Assembly: GCA_018711985.1 (NCBI GenBank)
Contig: DVHS01000153.1
Location: 1-11,674 of the forward strand
Direction of reading: 5' to 3'
DNA length: 11,674 nt
Source of the DNA: Egerieenecus merdigallinarum
GTDB lineage: Bacteria > Bacillota > Clostridia > Christensenellales > Aristaeellaceae
Position numbers and translations under genes: made by a program. Under the pieces are notes generated by a model. It worked only from the letters and a program-made list of their open reading frames with translations, was not told the origin of the DNA and did not search any database. This document shows positions 1 through 6,464 of this stretch, piece by piece; positions within the stretch are counted from its first letter, which is position 1, and each line of letters starts with the position of its first letter.

Positions 1-177
1 AGCAAAATCAACAACCCAGCAAGGCGCTGTTTTTCCTCAAGGAAAAACAGCGGTCGCGAAGCGACTTGGCTTTTCGTTCGAAAAGCCAACCGTCCGCCGG
101 CAAAGCCGGCTTACACGAATGAAAGTCGGAGGGGCTGCGGCCCCTCCGACACCTCCCAAAGGTTTTTTGACAGTCTG
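1..177. repeat. Hairpin-array repeat, site A, left part
   Basis: No credible gene. The stretch is a string of inverted repeats: 25-36/41-52 (12 bp, loop TCAA), 53-57/61-65 (5 bp, loop GAA), 66-76/79-89 (11 bp, loop TT), 96-101/105-110 (6 bp, loop AAA) and 125-135/140-150 (11 bp, loop TGCG), then a T6 run and GACAGTCTG at 163-177. Bases 96-147 are identical to 3268-3319, and 1-17 match 3246-3262 with one difference. The three hairpins at 25-89 sit between two blocks that are nearly adjacent at site B, so they look like an inserted module. The window edge cuts the first module. Function is not recognisable from sequence. Confidence 0.85.
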
Positions 178-428
178 GCGCGCCCCGGCTCCGCAAGGAA
201 CCGGGGCGCGTCTGCCTTTCCAAGCTGAACCGCAGAAGAAAAGCCTTTCGCTTCCTTGGCCTGCAAAAGCGCCCGCAAGCATGGGCCCCGAAGGTTTCCA
301 AAGGGCGATCGGAAAGCCCTTTGGTTGCGCCCGCAGGCGCGAAACCCTCCCCTTGCAAAAAAATGAAAAGACACTTTGCCAACGTTCCGACGCGCCCCCC
401 CGGTTCCTTGCGGAACCAGGGGCGCGTC
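178..428. repeat. Site A, right part: core repeat between inverted hairpins
   Basis: A hairpin at 179-210 (14 bp arms with one mismatch, loop GCAA) and one at 389-428 (outer 10 bp, inner 6 bp, loop TTGC) are approximate reverse complements of each other, so they frame 211-388 like terminal inverted repeats. Inside, about 217-355 is homologous to about 11203-11345. Its best part, 288-346, differs from 11275-11333 at only 3 of 59 positions. This core can fold as a three-way junction: closing stem 293-298/341-346, arm 298-306/316-324 (9 bp), arm 327-331/336-340 (5 bp, loop CGCA). The right hairpin ends 5 bases before the ferredoxin stop codon and has no T-run on either side. No gene was seen here. 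Confidence 0.8.
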
Positions 429-432
429 TGCG

Positions 433-1119
433 TCATGCCAGCACCTGGCCGTCCGTGGACAGGGTAATCACCTGGAAGGGAATGTCCTTGCCGCTCTGCT
501 CCAGGGCAGTGGCCGCCGCCCGCTGGATGCCCCCACAGCAGGGCACTTCCATGCGCACCACCGTTAGGCTGCGGATGTCGTTGCGCCGCAGGATCTCCGT
601 GAGCTTGGCGGCATAGTCAGCCTCGTCCAGCTTGGGGCAGCCGATGAGGGTTACCCGGCCGCGGATAAATTCCTGGTGAAAGTTTCCATGGGCATAGGCC
701 GCGCAGTCCGCCGCCACCAGCAGGTCCGCCCCCTGGAGATACGCTGCCTGCACGGGCACCAGCTGGAGCTGCACGGGCCACTGGCGCAGCTGAGAGGGCA
801 TGACCGTGGCCGGCGCCGCCTGGACGGGCCGCAGGGCGCGGGCACGGCTGCCGGGACAGCCGCAGGGCTGCGGGGCAGCCGCCTGGGCCTTGGCAGCCCG
901 CACAGCCGCCTCATCATAGGCCGCGGCTTCTCGCTCCACAAAGGTAATGGCGCCCTGGGGGCACGCCGGCAGACAATCCCCCAGGCCGTCGCAATAATCC
1001 TCCCGCAGCAGCTTTGCCTTGCCGTTGACCATACCAATGGCGCCCTCGTGGCAGGCCTGGGCGCACAGGCCGCAACCGTCGCACTTGCTCTCGTCAATGT
1101 GAATGATTTTCCGAAGCAT
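433..1119 (-). CDS. 4Fe-4S ferredoxin-type protein
   Basis: A 228-residue cytoplasmic iron-sulfur protein, presumably an electron carrier or redox sensor. The N-terminus has a complete 4Fe-4S motif (C13, C16, C19, C23-x-E-G-A-I). A second motif keeps C43, C49, C53-P but has L46 where the second Cys is usual. A CGCPGS motif (86-91) and a CCGG motif (194-197) add possible ligands. The remainder (about 112-228) is an alpha/beta region with the pattern ADLLVAADC, GCPKLD and RMEVPCCGG. From memory, this whole pattern belongs to a clostridial family often encoded beside a Crp/Fnr regulator and sometimes hydroxylamine reductase (hcp); no hcp is visible here. The start at 1119 has an AGGAGG-type site at 1127-1132, about 7 bases upstream. 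It diverges from the regulator at 1224. Family is fairly sure; the exact role is inference. Confidence 0.88.
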   Translation of the reverse strand: MLRKIIHIDESKCDGCGLCAQACHEGAIGMVNGKAKLLREDYCDGLGDCLPACPQGAITFVEREAAAYDEAAVRAAKAQAAAPQPCGCPGSRARALRPVQAAPATVMPSQLRQWPVQLQLVPVQAAYLQGADLLVAADCAAYAHGNFHQEFIRGRVTLIGCPKLDEADYAAKLTEILRRNDIRSLTVVRMEVPCCGGIQRAAATALEQSGKDIPFQVITLSTDGQVLA

Positions 1120-1223
1120 GGAACAACCTCCTGATGGCCGCCATGGGCGGCTTGACTTTACGTGGCGAGTATACTACCATGAAGTGTATCTGTCTGTTGG
1201 AATTACAACATGAGGTGAGAAAA
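1120..1223. promoter_or_regulatory. Divergent promoter region with an 8-bp palindrome
   Basis: A 104-base gap between divergent genes. Rightward, TTGACT (1152-1157) lies 17 bases from TACCAT (1175-1180). Leftward, TATACT on the minus strand (1175-1170) lies 17 bases from CAGACA. The two -10 regions meet at the perfect palindrome AGTATACT (1168-1175), a plausible operator for the adjacent Crp/Fnr-type regulator. All of this is motif matching by eye. Confidence 0.35.
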
Positions 1224-1865
1224 ATGCGCTGGGAAAGCTGGATGGATTCGCCACTGTTTGCGGGCATGGGCCGGGACGCGCTGTGCTCCCTGCTTCGCCG
1301 TCTGCCCTGGACCCGGCGGCACTACGCCCGGGGGGATACGGTGTGCGAGGCGGGCGCCGGTGTGGAGGCCCTGGGCCTGGTAGCCGCCGGGAGCGTATAT
1401 ATCGAGAGCTGCGACGCCTGGGGCGAGCGCAGCCTGCTGGGCGCGGTGGAGGCGGGGCAGATTTTTGCCGAGGCATACGCCTGCCTGCCCGGGGAGCCGC
1501 TCATGGTGCGGGTAGTGGCCGCCGGAGACGCGGAGGTGATCTTCCTCAAGGCGGAGGCGCTGCTGAGGGAGCCGCCCCTGGCCCGGAACCTGGTGGAGCT
1601 GCTGGCCCGGAAGAATTTGCAGCTTTCCCGGCGCATGCGCTGCACCGCGCCGCGCACCATCCGCCGGCGGCTGATGGTCTACCTGTCCGAGGAGGCGGCG
1701 CAGCAGGGCAGCCGGAGCTTTGCCATTCCCTTCAACCGGCAGGAGCTGGCGGACTACCTGGAGGTGGACCGCAGCGCGCTGTCCACGGAGATCAGCAAAA
1801 TGCGCCGGGAGGGCTGGTTGCGCGCCCAGGGCAACGTCTTTGTGCTCACCGGACCGGAGGCGTGA
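1224..1865 (+). CDS. Crp/Fnr family transcriptional regulator
   Basis: A 213-residue regulator. About residues 1-115 form the cyclic-nucleotide-binding-like beta-barrel (WGERSLLGAVEAGQIFAEAYAC region). A dimerisation helix follows, then a winged helix-turn-helix with FNRQELADYLEVDRSALS as the recognition unit and a C-terminal wing. The start at 1224 is chosen over 1134 because GAGGTGAGA sits just upstream (1212-1219) and because the family starts close to this W-x-x-x-x-x-x-x-LF motif. The ligand is unknown: there is no N-terminal Cys cluster as in Fnr. Its nearest neighbour is the divergent ferredoxin-type gene, a common pairing in Clostridia, so redox or nitrosative-stress control of that gene is likely but inferred. 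It may share a transcript with the DUF421 gene 69 bases downstream. Confidence 0.92.
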   Translation: MRWESWMDSPLFAGMGRDALCSLLRRLPWTRRHYARGDTVCEAGAGVEALGLVAAGSVYIESCDAWGERSLLGAVEAGQIFAEAYACLPGEPLMVRVVAAGDAEVIFLKAEALLREPPLARNLVELLARKNLQLSRRMRCTAPRTIRRRLMVYLSEEAAQQGSRSFAIPFNRQELADYLEVDRSALSTEISKMRREGWLRAQGNVFVLTGPEA

Positions 1866-1934
1866 TTTTCCCGCATGCCCCGGGGGCTTTTGCGGCATAC
1901 TAGGCAGCGAAAGCAAAGGGAACGGGGGCGGCGT

Positions 1935-2657
1935 ATGCTGACGGTTTTTGTGCGGGCGGTGATCCTTTTTCTTACCTCCGTGCTGGCCATGCGCATGATG
2001 GGCAAGCGGCAGGTGGGGCAGCTGCAACCCTTCGAGCTGGTGGTGGCCATTATGATTGCCGAGCTGGCCGCCACGCCCATGGGCAGCGTGGGCGTGCCCC
2101 TGCTCTATGGACTGCTGCCCATGGCGGCGCTGATCATTTGCCATGGAGTATTGAGCTTTGTGGGCATGAAGAGCGAGCGCTTCCGGGCCTGGCTGTGCGG
2201 GCGGCCCACGGTGCTCATCCGCAATGGGATCATCTGTGAAAAGCAGCTGCGCAAGTCCAGCTTCACCCTGAACGACCTGATGGAGGAGCTGCGCATGGGC
2301 GGCATGCTGGACCCGGCGGAGGTGGGCACCGCCGTGCTGGAAACCAGCGGCGCGGTGAGTGTTTTCCCCAAGGCCCAGTGCAGGCCGGTCTCCCCCCAGG
2401 ACCTGGGCCTGAAGGTATCGCCCCAGGGGCTTCCCCTGCCCCTGGTGATGGATGGCAAGGTGAACCGGCCCAACCTGCAGCGAGGGGGGCTCACGGAAAG
2501 CTGGCTGGCCAAGGAGCTGCAATGCCTGGGCTACGCCTCTGCGGAGCCGGTGCTCTTCTGCTGCCTGAACACCCAGGGCCAGCTCATGGTGCAGGGCAAG
2601 GGCAAGGACAGCATGCAGATGCTCCAGGCCCTGGAAGAAGGACAGGCAGGATGGTGA
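1935..2657 (+). CDS. DUF421 (YetF-type) membrane protein
   Basis: A 240-residue protein of the YetF/YrbG DUF421 family. The N-terminus has about three hydrophobic segments (about 1-20, 34-52, 54-76) enclosing the family signature MGKRQVGQLQPFELVVAIMI. The cytoplasmic part carries a typical KQLRKSSFTLNDLMEELR segment and a beta-rich C-terminal domain. The start at 1935 is favoured over 1875 because it opens on the first membrane helix and has a G-rich stretch 6 bases upstream. The biochemical role of the family is poorly defined; in spore formers some members act at the spore membrane. It is followed after 4 bases by a DUF4363 gene, a recurrent clostridial pair that suggests one functional unit. 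Confidence 0.9.
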   Translation: MLTVFVRAVILFLTSVLAMRMMGKRQVGQLQPFELVVAIMIAELAATPMGSVGVPLLYGLLPMAALIICHGVLSFVGMKSERFRAWLCGRPTVLIRNGIICEKQLRKSSFTLNDLMEELRMGGMLDPAEVGTAVLETSGAVSVFPKAQCRPVSPQDLGLKVSPQGLPLPLVMDGKVNRPNLQRGGLTESWLAKELQCLGYASAEPVLFCCLNTQGQLMVQGKGKDSMQMLQALEEGQAGW

Positions 2658-2661
2658 TACC

Positions 2662-3045
2662 GTGCGTACCAATTGGGTGATTACCCTGGCGCTGCTGGCA
2701 GCGGTGCTGGCGGGGAGCCTGTGGCTCTCCCAGCGGGCGGAGGACGTGTCCCAGCGCTTTGCCGGCGCCGCGGCGGAAATGCGTCAGCTCACCGAGGCCC
2801 AGGACTGGGAGACCGCCGCCCACCGGCTCACCGCCCTTCAGCAGGAGTGGGAGGATACGCTTCCCGGGCTGCAAATGCAGCTGAATCACGAGGACACCGA
2901 CGAGTTGACCCTGGCCATGCGCACCCTGGAGGCGGGCATCCGCACCCAAAGCGCCCCCCTGTGCGCCCTGGGCTGCACGCAGATGGAGGAAAGCGCCCAG
3001 CACCTGTCCCACCGAGACGCCTTCAACTGGGCCAATATTCTGTAA
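2662..3045 (+). CDS. DUF4363 family protein
   Basis: A 127-residue protein with one N-terminal membrane segment (about residues 5-23) and a helical outer domain with regularly spaced Trp/Leu (DWETAAHRLTALQQEWEDTLPGL), ending in FNWANIL, as in DUF4363 proteins. It starts with GTG 4 bases after the DUF421 stop; AGGA at 2648-2651, inside the upstream gene, is the likely ribosome site, so the two genes are probably translationally coupled. The fold suggests an anchored partner of the DUF421 protein, but no function is established. The reading frame ends at TAA 3043-3045, and repeat array B begins about 30 bases later. Confidence 0.85.
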   Translation: MRTNWVITLALLAAVLAGSLWLSQRAEDVSQRFAGAAAEMRQLTEAQDWETAAHRLTALQQEWEDTLPGLQMQLNHEDTDELTLAMRTLEAGIRTQSAPLCALGCTQMEESAQHLSHRDAFNWANIL

Positions 3046-3073
3046 CGCGCGGCATGTAGCGCTTCTGGCTATC

Positions 3074-3381
3074 AAAAAAATCAGAGGGACCGCGGCCCCT
3101 CCGACACCTCTTTTGTCAATATATGGGGGAAGCATCCGCCTGGATGCTTCCCCCAGCGTGTCGCAAAAGTGGTGGAACCACTTTTGCGAGGAAGCAAATT
3201 CGGCCAACCAGAGGTCGTCCGAATTTGTAAGGAATTGATTTTGCAAGCAAAATCAACGACCCGCGAAGCCGGCAAAGCCGGCTTACACGAATGAAAGTCG
3301 GAGGGGCTGCGGCCCCTCCAACTCCTCCCCAAGGTTTTTTTGACAGTCTGAGGGGAAGCATCCGTCTGGATGCTTCCCCCA
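3074..3381. repeat. Hairpin-array repeat, site B
   Basis: No credible gene in 3046-3386. In order: a decayed copy of the GGAGGGGC hairpin module (about 3080-3110), then perfect or near-perfect hairpins at 3125-3137/3142-3154 (13 bp, loop GCCT), 3162-3172/3178-3188 (11 bp), 3195-3203/3219-3227 (9 bp, 15-base loop), 3235-3244/3247-3256 (10 bp, loop AA), 3268-3273/3277-3282 (6 bp), 3300-3307/3312-3319 (8 bp), then T7, GACAGTCTG and a hairpin at 3352-3363/3368-3379 (12 bp, loop GTCT). The first and last large hairpins are near-identical direct copies. Bases 3183-3262 match site C (8399-8478) at about 73 of 80 positions, and 3268-3319 are identical to site A. Confidence 0.85.
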
Positions 3382-3387
3382 TTTTTT
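3352..3387 (+). terminator. Possible intrinsic terminator from the last site B hairpin
   Basis: A 12-bp perfect stem (3352-3363/3368-3379) is followed by CCA and six T (3382-3387) on the plus strand. It could end transcripts from the DUF421/DUF4363 operon. The T-run overlaps the stop codon of the ATPase gene on the other strand. The near-identical hairpin at 3125-3154 has no T-run, so the terminator role may be incidental. Confidence 0.45.
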
Positions 3388-4508
3388 CATGGATTCACAC
3401 GCTTCTGGGTTTCCGGGTCGAACAGGTGCAGCCGGGCCATGTTGGGCGTCAGCAGCTGCTCCTGCTGCGTGGGCTTTTCCTCCCCGGCATACTTGACCAC
3501 AACCACCTTTTCCCCCACCCGCACATAGATCAGGTAGGCGTCGCCCAGGGGTTCGATGGAATCCACATGGGCGCGGATGGCGTTTTCGCCGCCCTGGCAC
3601 AGCTCAAAGTCGGAGGGGCGGATGCCCAGATCCACCTTTTTCCCCGCATAGGGCGCAAGGCAGGCTTTCAGGTTCTCCGGCGCCTTGAAGCGGAAGTCCC
3701 CCGCGTCCAGGATCAGGCCGCCGTTTTCCTGGCGCACCGTGCAGGAAAACAGGTTGATCTGCGGCGTGCCCAGGAATCCCGCCACAAACTCGTTGGCCGG
3801 GTGGCCATACAGCTCGTCAGGGGTACCCTGCTGCATGATTTTCCCGTCCTTGAGCAGCACGATGTGGTCGGCCATGGTCATGGCTTCGGTTTGGTCATGG
3901 GTTACGTAAATGGTGGTGATGCCCAGTTGCAGCTGGATTTTCTTGAGCTCGTAGCGCACCTGGTCCCGCAGCTTGGCGTCCAGGTTGCCCAGGGGTTCGT
4001 CCAGCAGGAATACCTGGGGGTCACGGACCAGGGCGCGGCCCAGCGCCACCCGTTGGCGCTGCCCGCCGGAGAGCTCCGCCGGGCGGCGGTCCAGGAGCTG
4101 CTCAATGGACAGCATCTTGGCCATGTAATCCACCCGCTTGTTGATCTCCTCCTTGGGCGCCTTTTTGGTTTTCAGGGCAAAGGACATGTTCTCCCGCACG
4201 GTCATGTTGGGATACAGGGCATATTCCTGAAACACCATGGCGATGTTGCGCTCCTGGGGAGGCACGAAGGTCTTGTCCTTGCCATGCTCCCCGGCCCGGG
4301 TCATCACCTCATCCCCGAAGCGGATCTCGCCTTGGGCGGGATGCAGCAGCCCCGCAATGCAGTGCATGGCCGTGGATTTGCCGCAGCCGGAGGGGCCCAG
4401 GAACACGCAGAACTCGCCGTCCTTTACGTCCAGGTTCAGCTTATCCAGCACATAGGACTTGCCCCGGTTGTAGGACACGCTCATATCCTTAATATGGATG
4501 GAAGCCAT
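3387..4508 (-). CDS. Carbohydrate ABC transporter ATP-binding protein (MsmX/UgpC/MalK type)
   Basis: A 373-residue ATPase that would power sugar uptake from the cytoplasmic side. Complete nucleotide-binding domain: Walker A GPSGCGKST (38-46), Q-loop Q94, signature LSGGQRQR (146-153), Walker B VFLLDEP (166-172), D-loop GNLDAKL, H-loop H204. The region after about 240 is the C-terminal regulatory/TOBE part with GIRPSDFEL, typical of the MalK group. Length is normal. The start at 4508 has AAGGTGAT about 4 bases upstream. It lies 52 bases after the GH3 gene on the same strand, so it is likely the last gene of the sugar operon. No permease genes are present here, so the ATPase may also serve transporters encoded elsewhere, as MsmX does. 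Confidence 0.95.
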   Translation of the reverse strand: MASIHIKDMSVSYNRGKSYVLDKLNLDVKDGEFCVFLGPSGCGKSTAMHCIAGLLHPAQGEIRFGDEVMTRAGEHGKDKTFVPPQERNIAMVFQEYALYPNMTVRENMSFALKTKKAPKEEINKRVDYMAKMLSIEQLLDRRPAELSGGQRQRVALGRALVRDPQVFLLDEPLGNLDAKLRDQVRYELKKIQLQLGITTIYVTHDQTEAMTMADHIVLLKDGKIMQQGTPDELYGHPANEFVAGFLGTPQINLFSCTVRQENGGLILDAGDFRFKAPENLKACLAPYAGKKVDLGIRPSDFELCQGGENAIRAHVDSIEPLGDAYLIYVRVGEKVVVVKYAGEEKPTQQEQLLTPNMARLHLFDPETQKRVNP

Positions 4509-4560
4509 ACGATCACCTTTCTCAAACAGCAGTTTTCATCCTTGCACAGGGGGGCGACGG

Positions 4561-6417
4561 TCACGCGCCGAAGCTCTCCACCTCAATGCCGAAGCCATAG
4601 TCGAACAGGGGGTCCTGGATGTCCTTGGGCAGGTCCTCCCGCTGGTTGAGCACCTGTTCCATGGTCCGCGGGATCTGGAAGGGCGTCTTGCCGGTGATGG
4701 CCGTTTCCCCAAAGAGGGCGTCAGCAATGGCCTCCGCGCCGCAGGTAACGCCGGGGCGGTACGCCAGCAGCACGCTGTCCGCCATGTCCACCATGTCCGT
4801 CATCACGTATGCGCGGTTCATCAGCACCACTTCCACCACATTGGCGCCCGCGTCCTTCAGGGCCTTGACCAGTTCCACCTGCTCCTGGGGGAATTCCAGG
4901 GTATCGGTGCCCCAGGCAGGCTCATGGGTGCCGCTGGCTTCGCCGATGACCACCACCGCCGTGGTGCCGCTCAGATCCGCGGGCACCTGGGAGGCATCGG
5001 GGATATAGGTGACGTTTTCGCTGCCGGCCTTGTTCTGGAAGGCTTCCAGGATGGTGGTACCCGCCAGCTCCATGGGGTCCTTGGCGGTCCAGCCGCTGTT
5101 CAGGGCGCGGACATCCTCGGCCAGGGTACCGGCCACCACCAGCTTCTGCCCGGCCAGGGGCGAAGCGTTTTCATACTTGAGGAGGGTGAAGGACCTGGCG
5201 GCGGCTTCCTTGGCCACGGCCCGGTGCTCCTCGCTGCCCAGCACCTGTGCGGCGTTCTCCTCGTCCACATAGGGATTTTCAAAAATGCCCAGCTGGAACT
5301 TGGCAATCAGGATCCGGCGGCAGGCATCGGTGAGGCGCTCCTCGTCCACGCCCTCCACCAGCTGCCGGGTGGAGCGCACGCCCGTGCCGCCCAGAATATC
5401 CGCCCCGGCATTGGTGGCCCCCACAAAGTTCAGGCCCCAGTCGGTCTGGATCAGGCCGGTGTAGCCCAGCTCACCCCGGAGCAGGTCGGTCATCACGGCG
5501 GCGGACTGGTCCGCGGAATTCTCCACCGCGTCGCCACCCAGGTAGGGCACGGTGGAATAGCCGTAGGGCATCACCGCCGCCACGCCCGCCTCGATGGCCG
5601 CCCGGAAGCCCGCCAGGTGCAGGTCAATGGAGTCCTCCTGAATGGTCAGGGGCGTGCCGTCCACGCCGTCGGTCTGGCCGCCGGAGCCGGGGAAATGCTT
5701 CACCGTGGCGATGACGGAGTCCTCCGTCAGCTCGCTGCCGCCCTGCAGGGCCTGCACCGCCGCCACAATCAGCGACTGCACCACGTCGGTATCCTCGGAG
5801 TAGCACTCCTGGTTCCGTCCCCAGCGGGGATCGGTAATCAGGTCCGCGTCGGGGCTCAGGGCCATGCGCACGCCCACGGCCATGAGCTCCTCCTTCAGCA
5901 CCTGATTCAGGCGCGTCACCAGCTCGGGGTCATTCACGGCGCCCTGGTTGATCTCGTCCGGCAGGAAGGTGGCATCCTTCACAAAGGCCGCGCCCGCCTC
6001 CGTATCCATGGAGAAGATCACCGGGATGCCCAGGGGCGCGCTCTCGGAGAGCTCCTGGATCTCGTTGGTACGCTTGGCCGCCTCGGTGGCGCTGTCAAAG
6101 ATGTACTCATACACCAAGGCAAAGCCCACGTTATTCTCGTTGAACCAGCTGTCCTTTTTACTCACCAGGGTCAGGTGCACCATCTGGGAGGCCTTCTGGG
6201 TGGCGTCCATCTGACTGAGCAGGTCCTCCGCCCGCTCCTCGGGGGTCAAGCGCCAGTCCTCGTAGGGGTCCAGGGCGCCGTTATCGTTCAGGTCCTTGAA
6301 CTGGCAGCCGTCCACCTCGATGATGTTTTTCACCCGGGCAACCAGCTCCGGCTGCACCGGAGCTTCCTCCGCCAGCGCCACAGGGCAAGCCGTTACGCCC
6401 AGCGCCGCCGCCAGCAT
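4561..6417 (-). CDS. Secreted glycoside hydrolase family 3 protein (second copy, start codon problem)
   Basis: A beta-glycosidase-type GH3 protein, about 618 residues from the first in-frame ATG (6417). Near the N-terminus is an EF-hand-like DLNDNGALDPYEDW (42-55). The catalytic barrel includes DPRWGR (197-202), KHFPG (240-244) and the likely nucleophile D326 in QTDW. The C-terminal GH3 sandwich follows to the end. In-frame codons upstream of 6417 encode KKKNAWKKVASL, which with MLAAALGVTACPVALA makes a perfect signal peptide, but they contain no ATG, GTG or TTG back to the stop at 6465. AAAGGAG at 6464-6458 is correctly spaced for 6450, where the codon is AAG. The natural start was probably ATG there, so expression and export are uncertain. 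The usual GEDP motif reads SEDT. Substrate unknown. Confidence 0.88.
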   Translation of the reverse strand: MLAAALGVTACPVALAEEAPVQPELVARVKNIIEVDGCQFKDLNDNGALDPYEDWRLTPEERAEDLLSQMDATQKASQMVHLTLVSKKDSWFNENNVGFALVYEYIFDSATEAAKRTNEIQELSESAPLGIPVIFSMDTEAGAAFVKDATFLPDEINQGAVNDPELVTRLNQVLKEELMAVGVRMALSPDADLITDPRWGRNQECYSEDTDVVQSLIVAAVQALQGGSELTEDSVIATVKHFPGSGGQTDGVDGTPLTIQEDSIDLHLAGFRAAIEAGVAAVMPYGYSTVPYLGGDAVENSADQSAAVMTDLLRGELGYTGLIQTDWGLNFVGATNAGADILGGTGVRSTRQLVEGVDEERLTDACRRILIAKFQLGIFENPYVDEENAAQVLGSEEHRAVAKEAAARSFTLLKYENASPLAGQKLVVAGTLAEDVRALNSGWTAKDPMELAGTTILEAFQNKAGSENVTYIPDASQVPADLSGTTAVVVIGEASGTHEPAWGTDTLEFPQEQVELVKALKDAGANVVEVVLMNRAYVMTDMVDMADSVLLAYRPGVTCGAEAIADALFGETAITGKTPFQIPRTMEQVLNQREDLPKDIQDPLFDYGFGIEVESFGA

Positions 6418-6457
6418 CAGGGAAGCAACCTTTTTCCATGCGTTTTTCTTTTTGTTT

Positions 6458-6464
6458 CTCCTTT
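6458..6464 (-). promoter_or_regulatory. Orphan Shine-Dalgarno site upstream of the second GH3 gene
   Basis: AAAGGAG on the minus strand, overlapping the TAA stop of the first GH3 gene. Seven bases after its AGGAG core the reading frame of the second GH3 gene has AAG (6450-6448) instead of a start codon. An out-of-frame ATG occurs at 6439. This site decides where the start should have been. Confidence 0.6.

Noticed and set aside
163..177. Intrinsic terminator formed by the hairpin 125-150 and the T6 run.
   Set aside because: The T-run starts 12 bases after the stem, too far for a standard terminator.
8..436. Open frames of 81-165 codons in the repeat array, on both strands.
   Set aside because: They consist of translated hairpin repeats; similar peptides recur only because the repeats recur (for example at 11247-11555).
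1203..2672. A 489-codon open frame on the minus strand.
   Set aside because: It lies opposite the well-supported Crp/Fnr and DUF421 genes and has shadow-like composition.
1..3381. A CRISPR array.
   Set aside because: Repeats are not regularly spaced, have no constant repeat length or unique spacers, and no cas genes are present.
3291..4649. A 452-codon plus-strand frame.
   Set aside because: It begins in repeat B and runs antisense to the ATPase gene. No domain is visible.
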